Shown: positions 1 to 20,741 of the stretch, piece after piece | How the letters are laid out: each line of letters starts with the position of its first letter | How positions within the stretch are numbered: the first letter of the stretch is position 1 | Assembly (NCBI RefSeq): GCF_000224145.3 | Contig: NC_020168.2 | Location: forward strand, 2,553,171-2,617,170 | Direction: 5' to 3' | Source of the DNA: Ciona intestinalis | Taxonomy: Eukaryota; Chordata; Ascidiacea; Phlebobranchia; Cionidae | Length of the DNA: 64,000 bases | Position numbers and translations under genes: made by a program | Notes under the pieces: generated by a model | What the model saw: the letters and a program-made list of their open reading frames with translations, nothing else | Database searches by the model: none | What the model was told of the DNA's origin: nothing

Positions 1-208
1 TATTTCCTAGTATGTATTTCAATTCTGACATATTATATTCAATATACTAGGTATATTTTGCTATTTTACTTTAACCGCTAGGAAATATATTTGTCCACTG
101 TAGCTGTAGCAATCAAAAACTAATATAAAGTTTTCTTTACATGTACAATATATCAGAATACGAACAGTACAGACTTATGTTGGTACATAGGTATTACAAC
201 TAACATAC

Positions 209-858
209 TTTATATCAGCGATGTACAAAATAAAATGTTCCCCCGCAGCCTGCATAACTGATTCAATTGACTTCCCTGTTAACTCAGCCACAGCTTTTGC
301 CAAGTTTGGTACGAGCTCTTCATGGTATATCTGTGTTGAAACAGTGTTATATCTCATATCAAAAAAATCTCATATCGTAAAAACTAATTTAACTTATATA
401 TTGTTTTCTAAATCAAGCGGGTTCTTCTAAATGTCTTAAGTTATAGAAAGTGTTTGTCTATGATAAAGTTTGTGTTACAAAGAACTAGTTTTTTTTTTCT
501 AATACATCTTGTATTTTTTTAAAACATCTTATAATTTCTAATGCATCTTGTAAAGCCTAGAAAAGCGGAAATTTGTTACACCCACTCTAAAATTCGACTG
601 GATTCTACTTTTTTTAAATGTACATCACAAATCAAGTCATTCTTTCAGAAACAAGTTTTGCATCTAAGACAAGACTGTTTGTGTAGTTAAGTATAGACCT
701 CACATAAAAGAAGCTTCAAATGCAACATATTTCTTTACCTTGTGTGTAGTGAACACAGAGTTTGAAATACCACATGGTCCAATGACTCTCTTCCATACTT
801 GCTCGCCATACATTTGTTTGATACAGTCCATCAAGCTATCAAGAATAATACCGTACAT
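209..858 (-). CDS. H-NOX domain protein, soluble guanylate cyclase type (5' part only)
   Basis: Two coding exons are visible, 858-739 and 330-209, and the rest lies beyond the left edge. Exon 1 starts MYGIILDSLMDCIKQMYGE, the start expected for an H-NOX (heme NO-binding) domain, where family members begin M-Y-G and then have YG-x-x-x-W. It ends in phase 0 at a GTAAAG donor. Exon 2 starts after an ACACAG acceptor and reads IYHEELVPNLAKAVAELTGK and on to GEHF, matching the next helices of the domain. I chose the GTATGT donor at 208-207, which leaves phase 2. The heme-ligand histidine and any cyclase domain would be encoded outside the window. By family, such proteins bind heme and NO or O2 and make cGMP. 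It could instead be an atypical beta-like or stand-alone H-NOX protein; the cyclase part is inferred. An AG lies two bases before the start codon (CTCCAG-CC-ATG), so the messenger may begin at a splice acceptor. Confidence 0.82.
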
Positions 859-2594
859 GGCTGGAGGTCAAGTAACACCTATAATGCGAATGCTCCTGGT
901 TTAAATAGAGTTTTCTTGTTAGTCATACATAGTTTCAAAACCTGCACATTATTGTAGTACGTATTCACTGCAATGTTCATAAGGACTGGACATGGATGTG
1001 ACTGACACTGTTATTTATTTGGATTTTGTTTACATAATGCAAAATATGAACACCACACACCTGCATGTGATAGGACCAGAGGATTAACCATCTCTGCAGT
1101 TGAAATGCTGGCGCAGCTGCGATTGATATAACGTGCAGTAACATCTGTATTGTGACACACATGTCGTTTAACGTTCGATATAAAGAATCAGAAGGAAAAA
1201 GATGAATTGTTTCTTTCTACCGAGGGGAATACCCAGAAATCAGTGTACAAAATAAATGACGTCGTTTTGGTAATTTAGCTTCGCTTTTTTTTGTGTTAAA
1301 TCAACGGTACACATATGTGTACCGTTGGTTAAATAGACCGGCCAATTTTACGATAGTTAAAACTAGTGTCTACCATCACACCCTTTTCTGACTCTGTTAT
1401 ACAGTTAAAATGGGACAGAATGTCTCCCTTGATGTATAAAGAATATGTGAGCCCTTAAAATATATAAAGTATATGTGAGCAATTAATGCTGATTAAACAC
1501 GACAGGGAGTTTTTCAGGCCAATTTCTTGAAATTTACATTCTGTTTAATGATAGAGCTTGGCTTTAATAAAGACTTATAGACCTTATTGACTTCTACCTC
1601 GTACTGTTGTAATTTCGTCTTTCTTACTTTGAATTCATCAGTAAAAAAGTGAGGTAACAGATTGACTTTACAAGACAAGTCCGAGTGAAATAGTTGCAGG
1701 ATTTCAATTTTGCGGAAATGAAGTGGAATGAACACAAGTTGAATACATGTTAAAAGAAGACTTATGTAATTACACAATAGAGATTCAACACTCAATATGA
1801 AATCCGGGCTTCTGTGTAAAACACAAAACTATCGCTTTACGTATGAAGCAAAGTTTCATTCCAGGTGTACTATCTTATTGAATTTAAAATCCTTATTAAC
1901 TTTGACATTACAAGAAGAACAGTAGCACCATAATATTGTCACAAACAACAGTTTTTTTAGTGCGAGTATATTGCTTGGTCAAATCAACAGGGTAAAAGTT
2001 AGCTTACCTCATTAAACCACAAACCTCGTGGTAACAACGGAGCTGGGAGGGGTTTGGCAAGCTCAGAAGTGGATAGGGTGTACAAGCAAACATTGGCAAC
2101 ATTTCAATTATTCTTATAAGACGAAAAGATAAAAGTGACTCTCAGGCACGATACATGATTTAACTTATAAAAACAACTTAACACAAAAGAAACTTTGAAA
2201 AGGACAAGGACTTCTTTGTAGTCGTATCGCTATCCCATCAACATTAGTGCATAGCGGTGAATGAGACTTTGTTGCATTAACTCCACATATTCTTGGGAGT
2301 ATCAGCCAATAGAGTAGCTACTTAGTAATTGTCAGACAGTAGCTAAAGAGTTGAGAATAAAGAAGGTAGTGATACATGTACAAAATAATGAAAGAAATTA
2401 TTCAATCAACGAGCCAGTTCAACCTTGTGCAGCTGTAGTTTTTCAACTTTAAAAAGAATAATTGCGTGATAGCGGTTGTGGATACAGCTAGAGCAAAATT
2501 AACAGAGACGCTTTAAAGTCAGTAACACTGTGCGAATGCATAACGCCGCATTGGAGTTGTTGGTGTCATTTGCACATCTGCATATTTGCATAGC
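859..2594. other. intergenic region between the H-NOX gene start and the HNF4 stop codon
   Basis: No coding exon is supported here. The right part should hold the HNF4 3' untranslated region and the left part the promoter of the H-NOX gene. The only strong structure I see is the palindrome at 1302-1327. Short open frames here (for example 1514-1795) show no family similarity or splice logic. Confidence 0.6.
1302..1327. repeat. 26-bp perfect palindrome
   Basis: CAACGGTACACAT is followed directly by its exact reverse complement ATGTGTACCGTTG with no spacer. Outside the core, TTAA lies a few bases to each side and extends the symmetry imperfectly. It lies about 450 bp upstream of the H-NOX start codon. 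Confidence 0.9.
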
Positions 2595-10845
<8,251 letters not shown>

Positions 10846-13800
10846 TTTACAGCTTTGGTATGTATGGGGTCTTGGCTTCAATGAACGACTTTACACACAC
10901 ACACGCACATACAGTGATGGACCGCGTCCACTGGTAAGCTTCAGATATCAACACTTCCAATTGGACAATAGAATCCACATTAAGTATAAATCAGAACAAT
11001 AATACACCGTGTCGCAATGGTACTTAGCAGATAAACTATGTGAATTGAAACAAATGTAAACGTATCGTAACAGGGCGAATGTATAACTGATAATATAGAC
11101 ACATCATACATCACACTTTACACCATTTTGACTTAAATAAGATTCTGAACCTACAGCTAAAGATTGTCTAATCTAATTTTATTGAAACTGACTGAAGCAT
11201 AACGTTGGTGATGCACCCTGGTTTTCTACCCGATCTCCTGGTGTGAAATGAAGCCTGAACTTTTAGCTCCTGGACAAACCAAATGAATAACTTTCTTTCG
11301 TGGCCCAACCACAGAACTGCGTGTTTGGTCTTTGTTTAACTTTACACACGTGGTGTGAAGCGGATTAATTATCTACTTGACCGACAGCGGACGACAGAAT
11401 GTTTGCCACGGATCAAGAGAGGGAAATTGACGAAAAACAAGGGGCGATTCACATAATATAGCCTTAATGCGACAGTTCATAGTAAACAGTAACACCTGAC
11501 ACTTTAACGAACGCCCCTTGATTAAGCTATTAGGTAGATAGGGCGAATCTATAACGCCGTACGACCGCACAGTCAATCAAAAATTGCGCATGAAATAGCG
11601 AACAGCTAACTCCTATAATTTCATTTTGCAGTACACTTGCTAATAAAATCTCACGTTTCAGCATTAGACAAACGACTGACATAACTCCATTGAAACATAA
11701 ACCAGTGGCATTTTAGGCGTGAAAGAGTAACATGATACGCAGCCTTTTCGTGACGTTTCCAGCACGGTTCTAATTTTACTACTCGCTTATTGCACTAAAA
11801 CTGTCGTAATTAACGCGCGAGTTATAGGTTATACATGGAAGTCTCGAAGCTCCTGCTTTGGTTTCTACACAGTCCGTCGTAAACAACAATAAAATTAAGA
11901 ACTTCGGTCAACGGTTAAATTAGTCTAGAGTAAAACCATTTCAAATGAATGTTTTCGCAGGTTCTAATCGAGTTTGTCAATACAGCATTCAAGTTTTGTC
12001 GACGTACGTTCGTAAATAACCAAATATCTCAAAACTGGTTAACCTGTTCGGCGATTTATACAATTGAATTTTGCTTTTTTCTAGATGGGTAATTGATTCG
12101 CATCCTTATGAGAACCACTAGCTTCTAACCTCCACTAACCATTATTTAATTTAGCGATAAGTGGAAACTGCGGACCGTCGTCAAACCGCTCAACTGCTTC
12201 TGTGCAAAACAGTAGCCGTCGGCGCTCAAACCTGGTGCGGATTTTAAATTAAATGTCGAACATAGTGTGCCGGGGTATGACGTACGAAGTGATGATGTCG
12301 CATAATGTAGGCAATAGCTGAGCATGATGTAATTACTTATACAGCGTACGGATCTTCCACGAGCTACGACGAAATGCTGAATTGCAGAAAGTGTATCTCG
12401 CACCTTGGATTAAGGAACAATTAAGTCACAGCTAATTGATGAATCATGAGTTTGGTATTGATGCGTGGCACGATTCCAAAAGCGTTTTCTCATCATAAAT
12501 CTCGGCGCAGCCAATGCGCTAGAAGTGACGACACTTACGATAACTTCTATGGATTGCAACACACACGAAATACTGTACAAAACCCAATACCTTCTTGGAA
12601 ACGAATTATTTCCGCTGGACAACGGAGAGCGCACATAACAACGTCCCAACAGTTGTTGGCATCCGGCAAAACCAAACAACAGTTTGGAACAAGGTTCCAA
12701 GAGAATGCAATAAAGAAACATGCGGTGCTAGTAATCGCTTATAGAAAACTCACTACTGGCAATTGACTGAATGAATACAAAGACTCCTTTAGGCAATATA
12801 ACATGTAAAACAACCCTTAATAATAGTTTAACTACACGGCTAAACTGGTTTACTACATTTGACTGTTTTTACTCCTTTAGAATGTAAGGGAGCTACAATA
12901 TACATTCTTTCAGTTTAATAAAAGTATTGATTTTATAACTGCATTTTAATATACATATATCTCAAAATAACTAAACACCTTAATTCAATTTAAAAAAAAA
13001 TACTAGACAATTAACATCTTCATTTTGCGTGAATCAGTACTTTTATGCACTCATAATTTTAACTATGTTTTAAAATGACAGCAATGTCTTTTTACTACTT
13101 GTTTTGTAGCTTGACTTGCAACAATCTGAGAAGATTACACAGGACCCGAAAATGCTGACTGGGAACAAGTGAGCAGTGCCTTGCTCTGTGTTTGCACAGC
13201 TATGAGCAACAAAATCAAACTGTAGGTTTACTTGGGTAAAGAAATGATCATGAGTGTGTTGCAACACACTAGTCCTACACAAACAAGTGGAAGTAGAATT
13301 TTTTTGTGTGAACTTTTAGATGAAATGGTGATTTCAATTAAAGAAAGTCAGCATTTTAAAGCCTTCTGCATAACACTTTTTTATTCAGGGTAAATTAGTC
13401 ATACTAAATAGTTGTTATGCTGTATATTGATTGGTATTTACTAAGGCTATAAAAATAATGAAAAGATTGAACTGGTATTAGTTTTAAACGGCGAACCAAG
13501 TATAATTCTGTATCTGTATGAAAGTATGAAACTCTATGCTATGTACAATTTAAACGTCAGTTTTCCGTATAGCGGTATTGCCAAAGGGCATTACAATATA
13601 TTACAGAAAAAATAACACTACAACAGTCCTTATATCGACTAAAGAGAAAAACTCAACAATACAAAGGCTTATATATCCATCATAGAACTGCAAAAATAAA
13701 ATATATGCACACAGCACACTGATCAGTGTATTCATCCACCTAGCTACTCCTATTGCTCTCGTATGCCACCTTGCTGTTAAGGTATCTCAATGGTATCTGG

Positions 13801-14694
13801 TATGTACTTATTAGGCACTCAGTCTAAACAATGTGTACTTTAGTGGTCTACATACCAAACGTACAATACAATAGGCACTGAACTTCACAGTTCTGAAAAA
13901 GTAAACTTTAAAGACAAAAAAAATGCTGACACTGTATCCATGAGTTTAGTGTGTATTGTTCACAGATAGAAAAGTGCAGCCGAGTTTGTTGCAGACAAGT
14001 CCTTGGACACAAACAAGATTCAGAATATTATTAAAAAGTACAATGAGGGGAAAAAATAGTAAACATGCTAATATTTTCCACAGCTACAGACAGATGTATC
14101 TTGTATCTTAGAAACAAAACAAAGATGCTTTTTTCAATCTTAAATGAATGTCTTTGTGTTTTATTTGGTAGGCTATCATCTTATTAAATATGTTTGGGTT
14201 TATGGTTGGGGTAAAAAATATCAATTTTATCTTTAACAATGATATTAAATTATAAACAGCTTGAAGCAGGCTTCTCTTAACATGTTGAGAAGTTTACAGA
14301 GCTGTGATATTGATATGTCAAAGATTCGTAGGTAACTCAACTTTAAAATTTACTTTCGTTGCAAATAAGTTATACGGTAATAAGAATATTTTTGGCAGTT
14401 TGTTATAGCGTGAAATATGATGTTAAAATATTTAGCTTAACATTTCCTTCATGATTTTTTACCCAGATTTTCCAATATCAATTAAAAATACTGTGAATGA
14501 AACACTAAGTTATTGGTTACACTATTTTGTGCAAAAATGACATTTCCTTGTACCTGCGCTTAAAACCTTAATCAGTCCTAATTTAGTGATGCAATATATT
14601 TACAGATTGATATAGCTGCAGGAACTTTACATGGAAATGGGTGTAATAGCCAAACCAAAATCATTCAAGTCAACATCAACATGCTATGTGCTGG

Positions 14695-15264
14695 TAATAC
14701 TGCCACTGGTGACCAGTGAAAATTTTGGTCTTAAAATGTTCCTTACGTCTTCCTGATACCCACTGTATAATTTTTTTTCGAAAAAAATCGGGCGTTCGTG
14801 TCGAAAATTAACTTTGAAAATGCTCGAAAACGTGCTTCGCCACCGTAATTCGCCTGACTTGCATAACGTTAACGATTTATTACATCACAGTAGTGACATA
14901 TTTCGTTTGTACAGCACGTTATAATCTTGTTTTCACACTGTTTTTTGCTAGGGAAAATCCCAAGCCCTAACCCTTAACCCAACCATAACCCCTACTTTTA
15001 ACCCCTAAATCCAAAAAAACAAACAAATTACGTAATCTGTAACGTAGAAATCAAAGGTGGTAATACGCATTCTATGACGTAATAATCGAACATTTGACGG
15101 CTCGTGTGGAAAATACGGTGACGCAGCACGATTTCGTGCATTTTGAAAGTTAATTTTTGACCTGAACCCCGACTTTTTTAAAAACAAATTATACAGCGAG
15201 TATCAGGGAGACGTAAGAAACATTTTGAAACCAAAATTTTCACTGGTCACCAGCGGCAGTATTA
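14695..15264. mobile_element. foldback element with about 160-bp inverted arms
   Basis: The left arm starts TAATACTGCCACTGGTGACC and the right arm, read on the minus strand, TAATACTGCCGCTGGTGACC. The arms continue to match through AGTGAAAATTTTGG, CTTACGTCT, CTGTATAATTT and TTAACTTT. The middle carries CCCTAACCCTTAACCC-like sequence at 14964-15006. No protein is encoded, so it would be a non-autonomous element. Confidence 0.85.
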
Positions 15265-16402
15265 CTCTATGTGCTATTCTATAGTCTTTGGAGCTTTGAA
15301 GGTCAATACATTATGGGTTTCATGTAAATACTTCACCGCCAGTTTTTAGCTTATACAAACAAACCTCTAAGTCGTTACAATTGCTTTTGTTTTGTTAATT
15401 TGCAGCCGTTTCTGTTAGGAGAAACATAATATACCTACATTGCAGGGTATTGGGTATATAGTAAAAAAACAACCGTACGCTGTCTTAATGAGTTAATTAC
15501 GTGAAATACATTTTAAAGAACCACTTACCTTTAATACAGAAACGATGATGTCCAACTTGTAATGCAGCTATTGTTTCTTTATTAGGTCAGACAACAAAAA
15601 CAATTGTTTACAAATGTGTTTGGTTATATGGCGAAAGCAACCAAATTGTTAAGGACGTTTCGACAACAATTCCTTCAGCAATTTAGTTCGGAGAATTGGT
15701 GATCTATATTTACTTGCAGCAATTAGCAATTTAAATTAGCAGGGTATAAGTTATTGAGCAAATATATCAGTCGGAACGAATATATTACGACATCGGGCGC
15801 CAATGCCCACGCGCAGTAGGTCGGAACAGATACAATACAAGGTCTTTAAATACGGAGCTGCTAGAAAACGTTCCGGGGCAAAATACTATTAATCACTTTT
15901 GCACCGTTTTAAGGCACATCTCTATCATCTGTACTGTTGGCGTGGCTCTGTCTGATTACGTCAGACATCATGCTTTACCGATAATTATCACTTATCACTA
16001 ACGAAATAAACATCCACCCAAATCACTATATTGTTGCACTTACCTCTGCTAGTATTGTTCTATTTTGTCAAGCAAAGACAAAGAATATAGTTCGTATTTT
16101 GCATTGTTTAGTTCAGTTCTGCTGAATCTAATAGAAAACTAAAGTTTCATCTTGCGTCGTGTCTAAAACATTTTCAACGGAGGGTATAGTATTAAATATG
16201 GAACGGGTATAGACATTATATTTGTTTTAACCTATGCGCAGTATAGCGCCGGGTACAAGTTCAACGATCGGAACAAATATATCACGACACCGGTAAGAGG
16301 AGATTTTTGAAAACAACAGCAACCAATATTACTTCAACCAATACTCCCTTATAGGCTGTTTCAATTGCAAACCATACATAACAAAAAAAACACAAAGTCA
16401 AA

Positions 16403-16599
16403 TATAGTTTTGTGGGGAAAGATGGGATACCGTTCGCACCCAGTTCCTATATTTCATGATTGTGTTTTGAACAATTAACAAACTCTTTTCGAGCCGTGAG
16501 ACTTCGGTTGGACAATTTTATAAATAGTTTATGTTCACTACCAAATGGGACAATAAAAGATAGTGAAAACACGTCCCATCTTTCCTCAAGCTACTGTAT
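16403..16599 (+). mobile_element. MITE copy 3
   Basis: TATAGTTTTGTGGGGAAAGA at the left and ACGTCCCATCTTTCCTCAAG at the right, with the interior TGTTTTGAACAATTAACAAA typical of the family. It lies 265 bp beyond the stop codon of the dehydrogenase gene. Confidence 0.8.
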
Positions 16600-16863
16600 G
16601 TAGTTACGCGGAGGTGGGCACGAGATGTTTATAACAGAACACCCGCGTAATAACGACTGGCATTGCTTCGGCGCGATCGGAAAGAAGTAACAGTCACCAT
16701 TTCTCCATGTATTAATTGAATAAAATGTCCAGCAATAAAAAAACATAATATTAACTTAATTTTACCATATCCAGTTTGAAATTTTAAATCATTTATTGGT
16801 TATAATAAATTAATAAAAAATTGTAACTTTCATGTGATGTCTAATAATATTTTGTAAAATTGA

Positions 16864-18813
16864 TTAATTGTCTTTTTTCGCTGCTTTACCAGCTAAAGAT
16901 AAATTTCTTTGCATAGTTTTCATTCTTCTTTTCATTAATGCATTGAAAGTTCCTTCGGTCATGTGACGCACAAAAAAACCCTGTCAATTTAGTTATTTAA
17001 CAATTATGTTAGTTTATAACCGTCTGCACGAATGTCTGCTGAATAAGAGAACATCGCTCACTTTTAGATCAATACTATTAATTTAAAAGTAAATCTTTTG
17101 TTGTTTAATAGAACATTACCTGTAAGCCATGTTGCCAGCATCCGTCGCTCTCTCGTTCTTTACCGATAGTTCCAAGAAGAGAGTTGACGTAATAATCGGC
17201 ATCCATAACCAGCATGTTTGGTTTCACATTGTTTACCATGTTGGTGGAGACAAAGAAGGGCTTCACGCTCTTAATAAAATATGTAAAGTAATATGCTTGG
17301 GACTAATTTGTCTCAACAGTCGCAAATCATGGCAACAATGTATCGATTTTTTTTTTAAATGAAAGTTGTCGAACCTGTACTGTTATGCCATGTCCTTCAC
17401 ATTCTCTGCTGATGCACTTGGAGAAATAGTTCACCAAAGCCTTTGTTGCCCCATACACCGAAAAGCCGTTCACCGGTACCAAAGAACTTGCCGATGATAT
17501 GTTTAGAATAAGACCTCGCTTTCTTTCCATCATTCCTGGAAGCACAATTTGAGTCATCTGAAAATAAAAGATTTTTTAATTTGCATAACTGCTTCTGTAC
17601 AGTTTGGTTAGCAAGAGAATGCAAGCGAGTAAAAAAATGCTATGTAACTTCCTACTTTATCCTTCCGTGGCCGAAAAACGAGTCGTTAAACACGGGTGTT
17701 TTGTTTCATACGCCTCGGACCAGCTTACGTGTTAACAAGTATATGTTACTTTGTGGCTGATTATATTTTTGAGAAAAAGGGGGGGGGGGGCTTTTTTACG
17801 TGTGGCTGATAATTTGGACAACCCATTAGTGACCATTGTTGGAGCAATCCCCGTTAAGTGTCTTGCATAAAGACACATACGCCCATAATAGTAGCAGCGA
17901 AAAGCTTTAAACCCATTACCTCTGGGTTAGAGGCAGCAGGCGCGCTAACCAACTGTGCTACGGCGCCGAAGTGTAGCCATGGAAACTCATATTTAATAAA
18001 AATATCAAAAAGGTATCTGTTTGGATATTAAATAATTATGATGTTTATTTATAACTGCTTATATACCTTAAATACAGACATGACGTTGACTTTCATAATA
18101 GCCGGGAGAATTTGAGAAAGATTTTTTGTATCCAGATAGAAAGCCAATGGACTTGCCATTCCGACATTATTAACCAAAGTACCAATGTCCATTCCTTGAA
18201 GAAATTCCTCTATTTTTTCGTAAATACTTTCGTCTTGCGTAAAATCGATAACAAGATATTTCGTTTGAACATTGTATTTTGTCTCTGCAGATTAAGTAGA
18301 TTATAAATTTGTGCACCGCCTGTTTACTCTAATTCAATTTACCCAGCTCCGTCGCTACAGTTTTCAGCTTTTCTGGATTTCTGCTTATCAAAGCGATGTT
18401 TTGACCTCTTGCAGCAAGCTATATAACAATTCGCTTAAAAGTTAAAGCAACGTGTTGTCATAAAAAATGTCAATTAAATTCCTTACCGCTTTTGCAATAG
18501 ACTTTCCGATGCCGGATGTGCAACCTGTCACAACTGAAAGTAACAAAACAATTATAACAGTTTAATAAACTTTTGTTGGTAACACATTTCACACGACTAA
18601 AATGGTTATATATAACATATATTATGTTTAAACTAACAGTGTATGCAGATATGGTAAAAATGTGAACTAACCTGTCCATTTTCCGTATTTGCTGAATTTT
18701 GGTACAGTTGGGAAGACGTAAATACGAAGAGCATGAACAATTTTCGAAACAAACTTAAAAGCTACAATGCTGCACGTAGCTATGCCAATGTACGTGAACA
18801 ACCAGCATTCCAT
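16864..18813 (-). CDS. very-long-chain 3-ketoacyl-CoA reductase / 17-beta-HSD (HSD17B12 or B3 type)
   Basis: Seven exons join in frame to 310 residues: 18813-18672, 18533-18487, 18418-18343, 18284-18067, 17557-17375, 17269-17120 and 16980-16864. The human HSD17B12 length is 312. The N-terminus has a hydrophobic segment (residues about 4-22), the likely ER anchor. The NAD(P)H-binding motif TGCTSGIG is at about 50-57 and NNVG at 127-130. The catalytic residues of the SDR family are visible as Ser183 (in NISSASS), Tyr196 and Lys200 (YGATK). The protein ends KKDN, a dilysine ER-retrieval signal. By family it reduces 3-ketoacyl-CoA in fatty-acid elongation and/or 17-keto steroids; the sequence alone does not separate the two roles. 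Exon 1 uses a GTTAGT donor. An intron of the gene holds a SINE. Confidence 0.95.
17791..17969 (-). mobile_element. tRNA-derived SINE, copy 1
   Basis: Read on the minus strand it begins GGCGCCGTAGCACAGTTGG, then TTAGCGCGC (A-box-like), ACCCAGAGGTAATGGGTTTA (B-box region), and ends TGGGTTGTCCAAATTATCAG. A C12 run (G on the plus strand, 17779-17790) follows. It sits in the intron between dehydrogenase exons 4 and 5. Confidence 0.8.
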
Positions 18814-20192
18814 TGTGACTTAATCTATCTTAAACCCTGGGTCCAATATAATAGAAAAATGTTGTATACTTTGCCCATATTAGTATTGCGAACCAGCGAA
18901 AACTCGCTTGTAGCTACATATATAACTATATTCATACTTTAACAATAACCTTGATTAAGCGCTTCGATTTGATACTCCAAAGGTCGTCTGTTAATTTTAT
19001 ATCCTGCATAACTCAGACCAGCATACGTTCGAAATTGAATAGGTTACGTATTACCACAGGGGTGTACGTACTACCACAACGCAGATGTCCTGTTTGAAGT
19101 TGCGCCACAGCGTTTGAGCCGGTACATATACCGGCGTTTTCTTCACGCAGGAGTAACTAACTTATTACAAACGAATCCATATCCTAAAAACATTTCACCA
19201 CTGCCAGTCACCAGGTGACCGCTAGTATACTCATAATATTGCTAAGTGGAATATTTACAATATCTCAGCACTCAGTAAAGTCAGTTTTAGTGTTTAAACT
19301 ACATTCATACGTCACAAGCCTGGTTACCGAAGCGCAGCGGTGCCATTTTGGACACCGGGTTAAACAAACATGACTTAACTTAATGTTTACCGCCATTAGC
19401 AAAGCGATTTGACCAAGTTAGTCACATTTACGACTTTCCAAGCATCAATACTAAAAATTAGTTTTCCTGCTTCACAACTGGAACGATGTTACCTACTACA
19501 TTACCACTACTGCAACATTTCAGCGCGTAGCGTTTATTACATATTAAAATATATTACATAACAATAACACATGCGTCAACTTTGCGTATATAGGTTACAT
19601 ATTGTTCATAGTCACAATAAACTAGTGTCCTATATGCGTTTTGTTTAGGTTTTTGACCGTAACTTATATTTTCAAGTCACACGTTCGCAACAACAAATTC
19701 CGAACGCTTTTCTTTTTGAAATAAGTCTTTGCGTGGATATCATCAAGGGCATTGTATTTCGGTATGACAGGATATCTCCGAGATTTTAAACTGTCTACTC
19801 GGATCGAGTCCACGACAAATCTGAGAAGATATTATAGATTAGGATAAGGGAAGTTGGGACACCGTTTCATTCTATTCTTACCTTCCATTTTGTAGTAAAC
19901 AAAGAATATTAAAAAAATAAAAAACGTATCCTCCCGATCACAACATATCTTTGTTAATTGTTTAAAGCACGATCAGAATATTTGGAACTTATGTACTAAA
20001 AGTGTCCCGTCTTACCCCACCACCCAATAGCAGCCATTATTTTACCGTATCGGTTTAGCAAAACAACGGTAATAGCATAGATGTGTAAAATTTTATGAAC
20101 ATCATACAATAAGACGTAATAAACAAAAGTGGTTAAAATTGTTTTATGTCGTGTAAGTTGGAATGTTGTTGTGAAAATATAATCTGGCCAAC
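18814..20192. other. intergenic region between the dehydrogenase and the 125-residue gene
   Basis: The part next to 18814 should contain the dehydrogenase promoter. A MITE lies at 19833-20028. I see no coding exon; the open frame at 18733-18942 is antisense to dehydrogenase exon 1. Confidence 0.55.
19833..20028 (-). mobile_element. MITE copy 4
   Basis: Diverged left arm GGATAAGGGAAGTTGGGACA, interior GTAGTAAACAAAGAATATT, right arm AAGTGTCCCGTCTTACCCCA. Confidence 0.75.
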
Positions 20193-20741
20193 TTACTTTC
20201 TTTCTCGTTTTACTCTTTCGTCCACACCGGGGGTTACGGGAAGTCTGTTCCTTTTTGACAACTTAAATGTTTGGAATGCTGGTATGAGCTGACCCTATAA
20301 ATTGCGTGTTTTTTTAAAGAAAGCATTTATGGCTTTACGGGGGAGGAAATAAACGCAAATGCATTGTAAACTTACTGTTCCAGTGGCCGCTGCCCGTTTA
20401 AGCATATCCTGCACGGCTGGTTGTCTGAAATAGGTTTGTGCGTGGCGGTCGTTAAATGCGTTATACGATGGCACAACATTACTTTTATGAACATGCTCAC
20501 GCACTCCGTCCAAGATAAAACTTCTTCTGTAAAATAAAACTTTGTAAATATACGACATTGAAGTATATTTGCTGTGTATATACCCTCTGTTTTGTGTGTA
20601 TACCCTGGTCTTTTGCTCAGAAAATTTCCCATCGACCAACTTCCTAATTTGTTCCTCGCTTATCGAAGTCTTTAGGGGCGAAGAATCGGCGTAATGTTGA
20701 TATTTTCGCCGTCGTTCGTCCTCTTTTAATCTGGCTGCCAT
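20193..20741 (-). CDS. small charged protein of unknown function (125 residues)
   Basis: Model: exons 20741-20584, 20526-20376 and 20261-20193, with donors GGTATAT and GTAAGT, all phases closing. The protein starts MAARLKEDERRRKYQHYADS, is hydrophilic, and ends VDERVKRERK. The middle exon carries SYNAFNDRHAQTYF followed by an amphipathic stretch. The spacing Y-N-x-x-x-D-x-H-x-x-x-Y-F loosely recalls the N-terminus of vertebrate ERICH3, a ciliary protein; this is a faint likeness recalled without a search. I do not recognise the gene. The first intron is only 57 bases and is itself open in frame, so an unspliced 148-residue reading is possible. The gene is divergent from the one starting at 21428, with 686 bp between start codons. 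Confidence 0.6.

Larger units (their letters stand above)
10846..16863. other. intergenic region upstream of HNF4, with one foldback and one MITE
   Basis: About 6 kb separate the HNF4 start from the stop of the dehydrogenase gene. The part next to 10846 should be the main HNF4 promoter; it has a short CA-rich run at about 10894-10914 and I see no convincing TATA box. A foldback element occupies 14695-15264 and a MITE 16403-16599. AATAAA on the minus strand at 16798-16793 is a likely poly(A) signal for the dehydrogenase. The open frames at 12146-12766 overlap each other on both strands and look like chance. Confidence 0.6.

Noticed and set aside
12146..12766. Overlapping open frames of 85-106 residues on both strands
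   Set aside because: No recognisable domain, no splice partners, and the frames overlap each other antisense.
17879..17969. tRNA-like sequence on the minus strand
   Set aside because: It is the tRNA-derived head of a SINE: it shares its tRNA-unrelated body with another copy and is not a free tRNA gene.
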